64,000 nt of DNA from Epiperipatus broadwayi. Its lineage: Eukaryota > Onychophora > Udeonychophora > Euonychophora > Peripatidae. Below, in pieces: positions 33,389-44,830 of the stretch. Below the pieces are notes generated by a model. It saw only the letters and a program-made list of their open reading frames with translations. It was not told the DNA's origin and did no database searches. Both the position numbers and the translations under genes were made by a program. The DNA lies in assembly GCA_028023455.1 (NCBI GenBank), contig JAQFVV010000022.1:7583100-7647099 (forward strand), in the 5' to 3' direction. Numbering within the stretch: position 1 is the first letter of the stretch; each line of letters starts with the position of its first letter.

Positions 33389-36244
33389 TTGAAGGCGGAG
33401 AGTGCTAAGAATCCCCTGATTGCGGACCCAGGCTGCCATTTGATGACGACTTTTTATTTAGGTACTTACAACTGCAGATCCCTTTCAAGTGAAGGAAGAT
33501 TGAAAGAATTAGAAGAAGAACTTTCTTATATTAAATGGGACATTATTGGACTTTGTGAAGTTAGAAGAAAAGGTGAAGAGACAATTGATTTAAAAAGTGG
33601 ACATATACTCTATTATAAAGGCACAAATATTGGAAATACAAGTGGAGTAGGATTCATTATAAATAAAAAGTGGAAGAACAATATTGTGGAGATTGATGGT
33701 GTATCGGACAGAGTGGCAAGATTAGTTATACAACTTAATAGCAGATACCAAATGCAGATAATTCAGGTTTATGCCCCAACAAGTTCTCATAGTGATGAAG
33801 TAGTAGAAGATTTTTATATGGATGTACAAAAGGCTTTTGATCAGAGTAAACACCATTTTAAAATTGTTATGGGAGACTTTAATGCTAGAATTGGTAAAAA
33901 AATGAAAGATGAAAGTGCTGTGGGTAATTTTGGTTATGGTAATAGAAATGAGAGAGGACATAGACTTGTGGAGTTTGCAGAAAAAGGAAAACTTTATATT
34001 ATGAATTCTTTTTTGAGAAAAATGTTAAAAGGAAATGGACATGGAAGCATCCAAATGAAGGTACAGCAGAATTGGATTATATTTTGACTAACAGGAAATA
34101 CATATTTCAAGATTGTAATGTTCTTAATAAATTTAACACAGGAAGTGATCATCGATTAGTAAGGTGTAAGATACATGTTAATGTAAAACTAGAGAGACAA
34201 AAATTATTAAGAAAAACAATATTTACAGTTGATATTCCTAATCTTCAGAAACATTCTAATGAATTTAAATTAGAACTTACAAATCGGTTTCAAGTATTAG
34301 TAGATTTTGAACATGATTCAGATTTGAATGAAATTAATATGAAAATAACTGATACACTTTTGAAAACTGCAACAAAGATAGCTGGTAGAAAGAAACAGCA
34401 ATTGACCAATAAAATTTCTACTGAGACTAGAGAATTTATGAAGAAAAGAAGGAATATGAAGATATACAAAAATGATGCATTAAAAAGAATTGAATATCTT
34501 GAATTTTGTAAAATGGTGTGGAAAAGAGTTGAAAATGATATAAGAAAGTATAACTGTGAACTAGCAAGGAAAGCTGTAGAAGAAAATAAAAGTCTTAAGA
34601 ATGTAAAACAACATTTTGGTATTGGTAGGAAATTTATATCTGTAATAAGAAAAAAAGATGGAATTATTACTAAAAGGAGAGATGACATTATGAAATTGGT
34701 AGAAGATTTTTATCAAGAATTATATAGTAATAAAGAACAAGTACCTCCTATATCTATTACATCTTCCAAATTGCCCAGAATTTTAAATGAAGAAGTGAGA
34801 CATGCAATTAAATGTATGAAGAAAGGAAAGGCTCCAGGTAATGATGGAATTATAATTGATATATTAAAAGAAGCAGGTGAAGAAATAGATTTTTTTTTAG
34901 CAAAGTTATATACCAAATGTCTAAATGATAAAGATGTATCGGATGATTGGAAGAATGCAGTAATAATATTAATATTTAAAAAAGGTGATAAAGAAGATAT
35001 TAGAAATTACAGACCTATCAGCCTTTTATCAGTTTTATATAAAATTTTTACCAAGATAATTACTACTCGTCTACAGAAAACATTGGATTTCCACCAACCA
35101 AGAGAACAAGCCGGATTTAAAAGTGGTTTTAGTACAGTAGATCATATCCAGGTATTGAGAGAAGTTATAGAAAGGACAAATGAATATGAGTTGCTATTAT
35201 GCTTAGGATTTGTATTATGAAAAGGCATTTGATTCTATAAACATTTCTTCAGTGATTAAAGCAATAGATCATCAAGGTATAGATCCAGGATATTGTCATA
35301 TTTTAAAGAATATTTATAAAAATGCAACAGCAACAATTAGATTACATAATGACACTGGGAAAGTCAACATTGAGAAAGGTGTAAGACAAGGTGACTCCAT
35401 ATCTCCAAAACTTTTTACAGCAGTGCTGCATGAAGTATTTTGTGGATTAAAATGGGAAACTAAAGGAGTGAAAGTAAATGATGATGTAGTTGTTTTTGCA
35501 AATAATGCTTCAGATCTGCAGGAAATGTTGCAGGAACTATCAGATGAAAGTAGGAAAGTAGGACTAAAGATAAATGTTAAAAAGACTAAAGTAATGTTTA
35601 ATCGATTTGCTCAAAATATGAAAATAAAGATTGATTATGATGAATTAGAAGAAGTTAACAGTTACAAATACCTTGGTCAGATTATTAATACAGATGGAAA
35701 CATAATGGAGGAAATTAATCATAGAATTAAACTTGGTTGGAGTGCTTTTGGTAGACATAACTTGATACTAAAAGGAAATATGCCTATGTGTTTGAAAAAG
35801 AAGGTTTTTAACAAATGTGTTTTACCAGTTCTTACTTATGGATCTGAGACTTGGACACTTAATAGAAGAGCAATTCAGAGACTTCAGACCACTCAAAGAA
35901 GTATGGAGAGATGTATGTTGGGAGTAACAAGAAGAGATCGTAAACGCAATGTATGGGTAAGAGAACAAACAGGTGTTACTGACCTCATTGAAAAAATTAA
36001 AAGATTGAAGTGGAGTTGGGCTGGACATATTGTTAGAAGAGACGATAATAGATGGACAATTGAAATGTTAAACTGGATTCCAAGAGATTGTAAAAGACCC
36101 AGAAAGAGACCACATGTGAGATGGATGGTGAAATAAAGTGTGCAGGGGTGATGTGGAGAAGAGAAGCTAAAGATCGGAGAAGATGGATTAAACTTGGAGA
36201 GACCTTCATCCTGCAGTGGATTGATAATGGTTGATAATGATGAT
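33389..36244 (+). mobile_element. RTE-type LINE inserted in the second Gypsy 5' LTR
   Basis: 2,856 bp with a 10-bp near-identical duplication at its borders (ATTGTATATA at 33379-33388, ATTGTAAATA at 36245-36254). It has a single long ORF, a 54-base leader and an extremely short 3' tail of TAATGATGAT. This is the classic RTE layout: one ORF, almost no 3' UTR and a short-repeat tail. It is close to full length and much less decayed than the CR1-like LINE. Confidence 0.9.
33443..36234 (+). pseudogene. RTE-clade endonuclease/reverse transcriptase ORF with three frameshifts
   Basis: The ATG at 33443 (MTTFYLGTYNCRSL) is the likely start; upstream residues belong to the LTR. The APE endonuclease follows: LGTYNCRSL, GLCEVRRKGEE, IIQVYAPT, MGDFNARIG, then TGSDHRLV (34138-34161). 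The RT has APGNDG, RNYRPISLLSVLYK, EQAGFKSGFST, YEKAFDS, GVRQGDSISPKLF and YKYLGQII; the C-terminus has SWAGHIVRRDD and a basic tail. Damage: a 1-base loss in the T-run 34009-34014; a loss near 35210-35214 exactly at the motif A catalytic Asp; a frameshift near 36122-36127; and an in-frame deletion around 35480 that removes the start of the FADD box. About 930 codons in all, normal for RTE. It cannot be active. Confidence 0.88.
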
Positions 36245-36336
36245 ATTGTAAATACACATTTGTATATTTATTTAATTAATAAATATTTAAACCTATTTTT
36301 ACAAGTCTGTGTTTATTATAATTCACAATAAACATA

Positions 36337-36936
36337 ATAGTTGGTACATTCCCAACAGGATATTGACAGCTAAGATTATTAGTGCATCAATAAAAAATTA
36401 AAATAAAATGCAAAAAGAGTCAGAAATTTTATTTCTCTCTCTTTCTCACAGAAGAATAAAAGAAAGAAAATGGCTAAAATTTGGCTCATTAGAAGAGTTT
36501 GTTTTGGCCTATCCTGAAAATTGGCTATTCTACATAGATCGAGTGCTTTTCTGTAAGCAGACTAATCAAATTATAAATTAGCTACATCTGTGTCAATATA
36601 TGGATTTCAAATCTATGACATAATACTTGCATAGACAAACCCAATGTTGCTGGCTGAGCTTGATTTTGCTAAAGCATCTATTCTGTCTCAAACTTTTTCT
36701 GCCCCAAAACCTTAACAATAATCCAGAGATACATGCCAATCTTTGTACACAAGGAAAGGAGGGAAATTGAGAGATTTTGCTATTAAATTCAAGATATTGC
36801 AATTAACTGCAACTTTAAAGACTTCTCGATGAAGCCTTGAAAGTTTTTTTTTTTAAAAATAATATTTTTTTAAATATATTGTTTTTTATCTATTTATTTT
36901 TTTTTTTTTTTTTTATACCAAAAAAAAAAACATTCC

Positions 36937-36983
<47 letters not shown>

Positions 36984-38434
36984 ATTAAAAAAAAAAAAAA
37001 AAAAAAAAAAAATATTTTATTTTTTTAAAAAAAAAAAAAAAACACACACCATATAAAAAAAACAATATGAGTGTGAGAATTAAGAATAATAAAAAATATT
37101 TTGTTTTAAAAAAAAAAAAAAGGTGTAGAAGAGAATGAAGGAGTTTATTCCAAAAAGCCAAAAGGGCTATTTAAAATCAAATAAACTAAATGCCTGTATA
37201 AACAAGTGAAAGGCATTGACTTCTGCTTCAAATGCAAAATTATTATTAATGATACATCACTAATAATGGAACTGGATATCAGGGTCTGCAGTATCCATTG
37301 TGTCAAAAAGGACAAGGACAACCTAATAGCAAAACAATCACTAGTTATCAAGGCAATCAAATATCACTCTTAGCTCAAACAAGGGTAACGATTATTATGC
37401 CTAATAAAATTATATATATGTCTTTGTTTGTGTTGTCTGATGACTATAAAAGTTTATTAGGCCATGATTAGTTCAATCAGTTAGGATAAACAATAGTGGT
37501 GTAAGTGAATCAGCTCATAAATATAGGCAATATGAAAAATTACTACTCCAAATACTGATTCTGTATTTAGGACACATGGTCTAGTTGCCATTAAATAAAG
37601 ATGTAAAACTAGTAAATTGTTATTGTTGACAACTGCAACTGGCCTTAAGACCTAAAGTGAATAAGATTGAGAGGGGAAAGGTTGCAGAGATCACTGAAAC
37701 CCTAATCTATTCAAAATGGCAATTGTCTTAATCATCAAAAAGAATGGTAATGTTTGAATCCATGATTATTATCAATGTACAATCAACAAAGCATTGGCAG
37801 TTGATCATTATCCATTACCATCAGTTAAACAGATCTTATCCACACTGTCAGGTGTAAGGTTTTTAGACAAATTGATCTGAAACATGCATACTTGCTGCTA
37901 CTAGTTGATGAACAGGTTGCAGTGGTATTGTCAATAATCACTCAGAAAGGTTTATTCAAAATGAACCAACTGCCTTTTGGGATATTGGTTGCCCCAGCAA
38001 TATTTCAGAGAGTTGTTGACCAACTTTCTGCTAGAATATTTGGTGTACTCCCTTTGATGACTTTTTTATTGGTGGCTAGAACTCCAGAACAACTCTGGGT
38101 TTCCACTAAGAAACTCTTAGACAAGTTCAGTGTCTCAGGCATTAAAATAAACTTAGGCCAATACACTTCTGAGGGTAAAAAAATTTGAATTTCTGGGATA
38201 TAGGATAAATGCAGGTAGCATTCATCAGGCACAAAACAAGATCATAGCAATTAAAGAGGCAAAAATTCCTGTGAACAAAAAAGAATTTGTCTTTTTTAGA
38301 CCTCGTCAATTACTATGACCGCTTTTTATATCATAAAATTGAAACTGCTAAACCAATGCAGTCAGATTTAATAATATTAAAACACTTTGACCCTGAAAGA
38401 ATGCTGGTACTAACTTGTAACCAGTGGGAACAGA
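36337..38434 (+). pseudogene. Gypsy element 2 internal region: protease trace, RT, RNase H start
   Basis: Around 37220-37300 INDTSLIMELDIRV resembles a retropepsin in which the DTG box has become DIR. From 37720 IVLIIKKNG, TINKALAVDHYPLPSVKQIL and, after a frameshift, 37892-38188 (QKGLFKMNQLPFGI, APAIFQRVVDQL) are Gypsy RT. Two small indels flank the catalytic box: GATGAC at 38056-38061 lies in a shifted frame, so the Asp pair is lost from the open frame. Downstream FLGYRINAGSIHQAQNKI, VNYYDRF and DPERMLVLTC are the RT connection and RNase H entry, with internal deletions. Gag and integrase are absent. Confidence 0.75.
36842..37122. repeat. dense A/T homopolymer block
   Basis: About 280 bases made almost wholly of A- and T-runs, including long uninterrupted A stretches broken by ATT, CATTCCCAT and CACACACC. 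It lies inside Gypsy element 2 between the 5' LTR and the protease trace. It may be a degenerate microsatellite or a consensus error typical of homopolymers. Confidence 0.85.
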
Positions 38435-38608
38435 TGCTATGTTGACTCATAGGACAGCAACTAAATACTATACCAAGTCAATGGTATCAGGTGAAGATAT
38501 AATAATATTGTATATAATGTGACTACACATTTGTGTATTTGTTTAATTAATAAATATTTAATCATATTTTCATGAGTCTATGTTTATCATAATCATACAA
38601 TTAATACA

Positions 38609-39720
38609 ACCTCTTAAAAAATAACATTAATGCTTTGAATTTGTATTATTTCTTTAAGATTTTTAAGATTGTAATCTGGATCTTGGTCTGCTTTTAAAAT
38701 ACTGATGTGCTTTTTTTATACTAATTATAATATAGAATTGATGTAGGACTGATAATGTTTGTTTTGATTTCATATTAACAGAGATATAGATTTTCATTAA
38801 TAAGTTCTTCTGACCATTTATTACGTATATCACTTTTAATACATTAAATAATATCAAATGGCTTTATTTTGTGGGAGTTCATGAAAAGTTTGAAAGTCAG
38901 AGATGGCAGAACTGGTTATGATTGTAGACCTTAAGGTCCTTATTGTCATTCTGCTACTGCTCCAAAACACATAAGGCATCACTTTTAATGAAATATGATA
39001 AATGGGTATATTTTTCTTAACAATACATATCGTCTGTTTTTCCAATATAAATTTTTATTTTTTTTTGTTTTAGTAAACTACGCTTTCAACCACTATGAGA
39101 AAAATTATTTATTGATTGTTCTCCAGGTTATTTTACTTCTGAAGAAGTCTGTTATCCAGTTAAAACTGTAAGATTAATCAAGTAAAAATAAAATATAACA
39201 TTGCTAAAATGATGAAAGAAAGAAGAATTTATTTATCTCTTTCAAATTACTATTTTAAGAAATGATTGTGTTAATTTTTGTTGTTCCTTTTATAACTATA
39301 GAGTCATAAGTTTTGAACTAATAATGTTTCTATTCTTGTTGCCCTATATATTTTTTCTTTGTTCTCTATCTCTATGTTGATCTAAAGTATCTTTTAATTG
39401 TAAAATCATTTGTTAATTTGATGTTATTTTGCATTCAGAAGATTAATCAAAGGAGACTCTCAGCTTATCACAAATGAGATCTTTGCTTATTAGAATTCAT
39501 AGTTATATGTTTAACATGGCTGTTGTTTACTTGGGCTCATGTGGTTGCTTGATGGCATTGTTGCTTGCAAAAATAATGAAATATAACATTACCAGGCTGA
39601 TAATTTTTTGCTTTCTGTTCTCCGACAATTTTTCAAAATATTTTAAAATTATTTATGAACCAACATTATTTTCTAAATTACATTTTTTAATTATGTTATA
39701 CATTTCAGAATGTAGTGCTG
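38609..39720. other. no gene; one degenerate ribozyme-like box
   Basis: AT-rich. At 39139-39145 CTGAAGA is followed by a CTG/CAG hairpin and AAAAC, resembling a decayed hammerhead with GAAA changed to AAAA, then AAATAAAATATAAC as in the foldback end near 4.4 kb. Otherwise nothing is recognised. Confidence 0.3.
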
Positions 39721-39727
39721 GCATATG

Positions 39728-40010
39728 CAGGGAGAGGCTCTGATGGTTTTTCTGATCCAAAGGATTGGTCAATTCATGCATTAGTCTGAGCAAACAAAGC
39801 TTGAATGTGTGTGTGTGTGGGGGGGGCAATGGTTTTGATGATCCAAAGAATTAGCCAATACATGTGCTAATCTGAGCAAACCAAGATTATGATTTTAAAA
39901 ACAATCTATAAACACAGCCATTTTATTACTCTCATAGCTGTTCTTTCGCAAACGTGCCTTTTCGCATCTCGTAGCTGTTCTTCCGCAAATGTGCCTTTTC
40001 ATGTGAATTA
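39728..40010. repeat. two local tandem duplications
   Basis: First, an imperfect ~90-bp pair around TCTGATCCAAAGGATTGG and ATGATCCAAAGAATTAGC, each followed by CTGAGCAAAC, with a GT/G run between them. Second, a 37-base pair starting at 39935 and 39972 (TAGCTGTTCTTTCGCAAA and TAGCTGTTCTTCCGCAAA). Local duplication only; no coding. Confidence 0.7.
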
Positions 40011-41076
40011 TATGAAATGGTTCTGGAACCTACCCTTTTGTAATTGTTTTCACTTTCCAAGATATGGAGAGAAATGCAGCGATTGGCTTACAATTATTAG
40101 TATGTAATAATACGTCAGGTAAGTTGTAAGATCATTACTTCGAATGCACATTAAAACACTTATGGCCAGTTGAATTCCATACACCCTCACATCATATAGT
40201 AGTGATCTGTGAAGTGTGCACTATTTCCATAGTGATGCAAAGCACATCAGTGAGCTATAATATTTGTGTGCAACACCATCTAGGCCTTCTAACGGCTAAT
40301 ATGAAAAGAACTGTTCTAAAGCCTGTAAGTTGGGCTGTGTAAACAGTATATTTCTGTGGTTTTGCAGAGAAACAATGCCATCAAGCGACCACATTGCCCC
40401 AAGTATGAAACTATCTTTAACATTGTACTTTGTTCATTTAAAAAACTGCCAATGTTATTGTTTAATTCTATCAGTATCAATTTCTCTTTTAACCATTTTT
40501 ATGCTTTTTTTATGAGCCCTGTGAAACAGTGGTTATTAATGTATTTGTCAGTCATAGTTATGACTTGAAATTCAAATCCAGCTAAGTGACTCTTAAAAAC
40601 ATTTTCCATTGACAAATGGCCTTAGTATTTTTTTACTGACTGTTAGCTCAAAGTTAACTCAGTGATTGATCTACTATTGGTTAGAAAATAGGTATCTAAT
40701 AATTAATAGTTAAAGAGCTTCTATTCCATCTTAATATGTGTGGCCCAAATGAGTGCCAGTACAGTTGACTATAAAATAAAAATATATAATTGCAATATGA
40801 TAAGCCTTCATCATTATCAGAGTATCATAGTGCTACAAGTAGAGTTCCACAGTTTAGCTCTTCATGATTTCTTTATAAACTATTCCTAGCATGCTGTTAT
40901 TCTGTTTTTAATAATATTTTTACATGTAAATAGATACATACCAAGAGTTACCATCATGCCTTTAATCAAAAGTTTATTTTTAAGGAAATAGATTATATTA
41001 CATCCTTAGAATCTATAGATATTAAAAACTTTCTAGCTGGTAGTTTTCACAACAGCTTCTATGATTAAAAAAAAAA
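40011..41076. other. no gene recognised
   Basis: AT-rich sequence without supported features. Confidence 0.4.
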
Positions 41077-41240
41077 ATTACAGTATCCAGCAAAATCACC
41101 TGATTTAACACTATTATACTTTTATCTTTAACTAAACTCTGTGGATGTAAATGCTGGACATTTCCAAAGAAAAAACAGAAGAAGTATTAAAGTTTATAAA
41201 CTGTAATACTGATGAAGAATTTTGAAATTCTCTAAGCAAA
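41077..41240 (+). pseudogene. possible Tc1/mariner transposase C-terminal scrap
   Basis: The frame reads QYPAKSPDLTLLYFYL then a stop. This resembles the SPDLxPxDFFLW block at the end of the catalytic domain of Tc1/mariner-like transposases. NTDEEF and SLSKWIHDH in a neighbouring frame could be its C-terminal helix. Short and broken; could be chance. Confidence 0.3.
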
Positions 41241-41276
41241 TGGATTCATGATCATGTTACATCTAAATTTCTACTT

Positions 41277-41533
41277 AAACAGGCAAAACTCTCCATACAG
41301 TAGTGCCACCTTGTGCCAACCAGAGTAATCAATGGATGCCAGAAGGCTTGTGCATAAAATCCCCATCTAGTGCCTACTTATCCAATATCTCCAGACTAGT
41401 TTCTGGCTTGAGGCTTTCCTCAGTGAGGAGCCTTGGATCTGAGAGCACTGCACTACTGTATGGAGAGTTTTGCCTGTTTAATAACAGTTATGAGCTAGCA
41501 TAAGAGATGGTGATCATGTGATGTTTAGTGGTT
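41277..41533. mobile_element. hammerhead-bearing foldback element, copy C
   Basis: Flanked by a perfect 13-bp duplication TAAATTTCTACTT (41264-41276 and 41534-41546). It starts inside the left arm at AAACAGGCAAAACTCTCC and ends with the complete family terminus GGTGATCATGTGATG-TTTAGTGGTT. The right ribozyme is deleted. Truncation at one end with an intact duplication resembles target-primed retrotransposition. Confidence 0.85.
41380..41438 (-). ncRNA. hammerhead ribozyme, type I
   Basis: Minus strand: CTGAGGA (the fifth core base is free in the consensus), stem II AGC-CTCAA-GCC with one outer mismatch, GAAA (complement 41400-41403), GTC, and ATCCAA/TTGGAT closing stem I. Confidence 0.75.
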
Positions 41534-41549
41534 TAAATTTCTACTTGAG

Positions 41550-42829
41550 ATATAAATGACTTGGGTGAAATTGTTTTATTTTGTTTATTTATGAATAATT
41601 AAATTTATTTAAAAATGTATAATATTTTAAAGATTAATAATGAAAGATGAAAAGTATAACCAGCAATAAAATGAATAAATTCCAACAATGCAATAATGTA
41701 TGCAACTGTGAACATGCAGAAAAATCAAAAGATGTTAGATAATCTGAAGAAATATTTATTATTCATAATATCACAAGAAGTTGATATTGATTTGATGTCA
41801 TTCAGTAATAATAATAATGATAATTGTATAAATATTGATGTATTTTTTAAAATAAAGGATAAATTAAAAAACATAATCAAATGCTTAATCAATGAGGAAG
41901 ATCTGCAACATTCAAGTAATGATATGACAGAATTAAGTTTCGATCCACAAAGTTTTAGATCTTGCTTCTATCACTGTAATGAACCATAAATGCATGACTG
42001 ATACTAAAAAATGAGTATTGAAAAATTAAAAATATGCATGCCATTCTAATATTGACAATCTAGAAATTCTGTGATTTTTCCAAAATATAACAGATTGGAC
42101 ACATTGTAAAGCAAAATGTTATAGTTTCTTTAGAAAAGATCATTTTTTTACTCTTTATTTCAAGAATGGCTAGAGGAATTACAATAATCTCCTTTTCAGA
42201 GCCAGGAGATTGATCCTTTGATAAGGATCTATGTTATAAATCTAAGAATTTACAAGCAAAATTATTTCATTGCTTTAGTAGATATCTTGTAGCCAATTTT
42301 ATTAGCTATCCAATTATTGGGCATTAAATAGATATTATATATTATTAGCCAAAACGTAAAACAAAAACTGTTATACACTAATCAATAATTGATTAGCATA
42401 ATGTGATGAATTTGAAAAAACCTTTGTCTACAATAAACTATATGAGATTGGTTTAACTTTTACCTGTATATAATATGATGGTTGAATGTTATCAATCACA
42501 TATGGTTTGGAACTATGAATGAAATTTAAGCTGTTATAAAATAAATGAGCATTTTCTTATTCCAAAATTTATGTCTGCAGTTATTCCAAATATTGAAGAG
42601 GGAATGCTTACAAGCGAATGTGTCTTATTTGTGTATTTTGGAGAAAGGAAAGTTAAATAATGAAAGAATAGATTGTAAAAATAAAATAAAAATAATGAAA
42701 GAATATGGAATAGTTCTATCGATCTGAAATGCATGGTATAAAAGTTGAGAAGTTTGCTGTAATAAAAAATAAGATATCAGGAATTAATACTTGTTATTTT
42801 TTAATAAATTATAAATTGAAAAATAAGAA
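41550..42829. other. no convincing gene; one 97-residue open frame
   Basis: An open frame at 41696-41989 encodes 97 Lys/Asn/Ile-rich residues with helical stretches and a poly-Asn run. It has no motif I know and no splice or promoter support. In such AT-rich DNA it may be chance. Confidence 0.25.
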
Positions 42830-42842
42830 AATGTTAGAGTAT

Positions 42843-43342
42843 TCAAAATAAGAGTCATAAAACCCATGACCCTATCTCTTAAGCTTGTAAGTTATAAACA
42901 ATGAGGATTGCCAATTCCTCATTGTTTATAACTTACAAGCTTAAGAGATAAGGTCATGTGATCTATGACTCTTATTTTGACTATTTATAGTCTCTGCCTT
43001 AAGTCTTATGCAATGTTATATTGCTAAGCCTACTAATATATGGTATGGCTGAAGATCTATCAGCCCCATATAGCTATTTGAGTTAGATAGCTGGGTTTGA
43101 AGATATGTAGGTGTCTGAAAATTTCAGATTTTCCACTCAATAGATAACTTTTAGTTAAATGCTGGCTTTGGGTTGGTATTTTTAGATCTAGTACCTGGCA
43201 CCTCTCTGAGGAGTGCCAAAATGTGAAATCATTGTCAGGGGTTTGGGGGAGGGGGGTTCCTGACAGAGATATTTTAAATGCTTTCTCTGGCTAAGCATTT
43301 AACACAAAGCTTGTTGAGGAATTGGCAATCCTCATTGTTTAT
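42843..43342. mobile_element. 500-bp foldback insertion with 13-bp target duplication
   Basis: Flanked by AATGTTAGAGTAT at 42830-42842 and 43343-43355. The left end is an almost perfect palindrome of about 60-bp arms (CAAAATAAGAGTCATA... to ...ATGACTCTTATTTTG) around TTGCCAATT. The sequence GAGGAATTGGCAATCCTC and CATTGTTTATAA recurs at the right end. It is distinct from the 46.8 kb family but shares the 13-bp duplication length. It holds a possible hammerhead at 43200-43242. Confidence 0.8.
43200..43242 (+). ncRNA. possible hammerhead ribozyme of a second type
   Basis: CTGAGGA (43206-43212), GAAA (43225-43228), a short spacer and GTC ending at 43236. ACCTCT before the core pairs with AGGGGT after the cleavage site over 6 bp with one wobble. 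Stem II would have only wobble pairs, so activity is doubtful. Confidence 0.35.
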
Positions 43343-43916
43343 AATGTTAGAGTATACTTCAATATTCAATAGAACCATATTATTCACGAATGCAAATAAG
43401 TTTATTGTAAATTTATAATTTTTTTTATATAAAAATAATTCTGTAAAGATGAAATAATTTTGATGTAAAAACTTACATTATAATTATTTTTTAAGTCATC
43501 TAAAATGGGAATAAGTTGTTTAAGAATTTGATTAATCTGATAAATAGCTTAGCAAACAAACATAAAACAGTTAATAAAACAGACAAACATTCAATCTAAC
43601 TCGTTTACTGAATATAAAAAATTTCATGTTTATTTTAGGCTGATGTCTGTCATAGTAGAAATAAAGGATACAATAATTATATGTTATTCTTAAAATTATG
43701 GTTTGAAATTAAGAACATTAATATGTGCTGACTAAATTATTGAGCTGTTATGCATTATCATGTTGTCTGTTTCTGATATTCTCCAGTACTCTATTATAAT
43801 CCAGAGGAGTCTCAACTGATAATTTCAATGATGATTTCATAATTTATTTACTTCTTGACTGTGCAGAATTAATTTTTTATACAGATTCTTGAAATGTCAA
43901 CTATGCTGAACTGATG

Positions 43917-44525
43917 TATACAGGGGCAAGATTGACTTTAGCTAGTTGCATACACATTAATTTACTTTTAGATAATAAATACACAATCAAAAGTTTATAT
44001 TTAGTCAAGCGTTGTTAGCCAAGAGGTCATCGCCCCACCTTGCAAGCAAGTAATTGGTTGCAGACGGGTGTGGGTTCATGTCCCGGCTGATGTTATGACA
44101 TATGAGGGAAAAGTTTATATTTAACAACAACAATTTATTTACTCTAAATATAAATGTGTAATGGATTAGTAGAAATATTAATAACTATAAGTAGCAGCTC
44201 ATTGGTTGATTTAACATTAAACATACTTGCAGATGAAATAGGAAAACTTCTGTATCTTCTTATTATTGTACTATCTTTTACTGATTTCTCATCAAATTAT
44301 GTATGTACAATTCTCATAGGGTGACACTATACTGCTTCCCTGTACTTATTGCTTGCTGCACATGACCACTCAAATGATATAGCACTTGCATGTAATATTG
44401 CCCACACAATACTGTACACACACATGGCTTATATAGTTTTTATCTGGCATTGCTTAATTTGCATAATTAGTTCTTATTCTTTGCATAGCACTATTGTTAT
44501 GCATATTAAATTTTCTAGGGTGCTA
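43917..44525. repeat. possible diverged solo LTR related to Gypsy element 1
   Basis: TGTATACAGGGGCAAGATTG at the left parallels the outer end of the Gypsy 1 LTR (TGCTATATACAGGGGTAAAA), followed by similar AGCTAGTTGCATACAC. The right part TTTTCTAGGGT recalls TTTTCTAGGGTACATTAAA. The middle is too diverged to align by eye. A SINE is inserted in it. Confidence 0.35.
44004..44108 (+). mobile_element. tRNA-derived SINE, copy 2
   Basis: Flanked by the 15-bp duplication AAAAGTTTATATTTA (43989-44003 and 44109-44123). A-box-like TTAGCCAAGAGGTC, B-box-like GGTTCATGTCCC and GACATATGAGGG match copy 1. Very little A-tail remains. Confidence 0.88.
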
Positions 44526-44830
44526 TTTTCTTTTTTAAATTTCTGACAATTTCAAAACTCATATCTCTGTGTCAAAATGTTCGGGCACTCTAGATTGACT
44601 AAGTGATTCTTGGTAGTGTGAGGCAATTTGTCTAGGTGAGTTGGGTGAGCTTAATTAGCCTACTTGTGTGCTAACAGTAGACCAGGTATACAGGTTTATC
44701 TCTTGCCCAGAATAATACTATCTTAGATTTATTTATTATCATGCAATTCTTCTTTATGTTTGTAATTCTAGCTTTCCTTTTCAATTTACCATGTACACGT
44801 AATTGTCACTGTAAACATTGTACTTGTTTA

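Larger units (their letters stand above)
33300..38608 (+). mobile_element. second Gypsy element, internally deleted, 5' LTR split by an RTE LINE
   Basis: The 3' LTR (38435-38608, 174 bp) matches two separated pieces of the 5' LTR: 33300-33388 and 36245-36336. Shared landmarks are CAACTAAATACTATACC and ATTGTATATA on one side, and ACACATTTG and TTTAATTAATAAATATTTAA on the other. A purine-rich AGTGGGAACAGA precedes the 3' LTR, and TTGGTACATTCCCAACAGG after the 5' LTR is a possible primer-binding site. The internal region is only 2.1 kb and lacks gag and integrase. I saw no clear target duplication. Confidence 0.8.
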
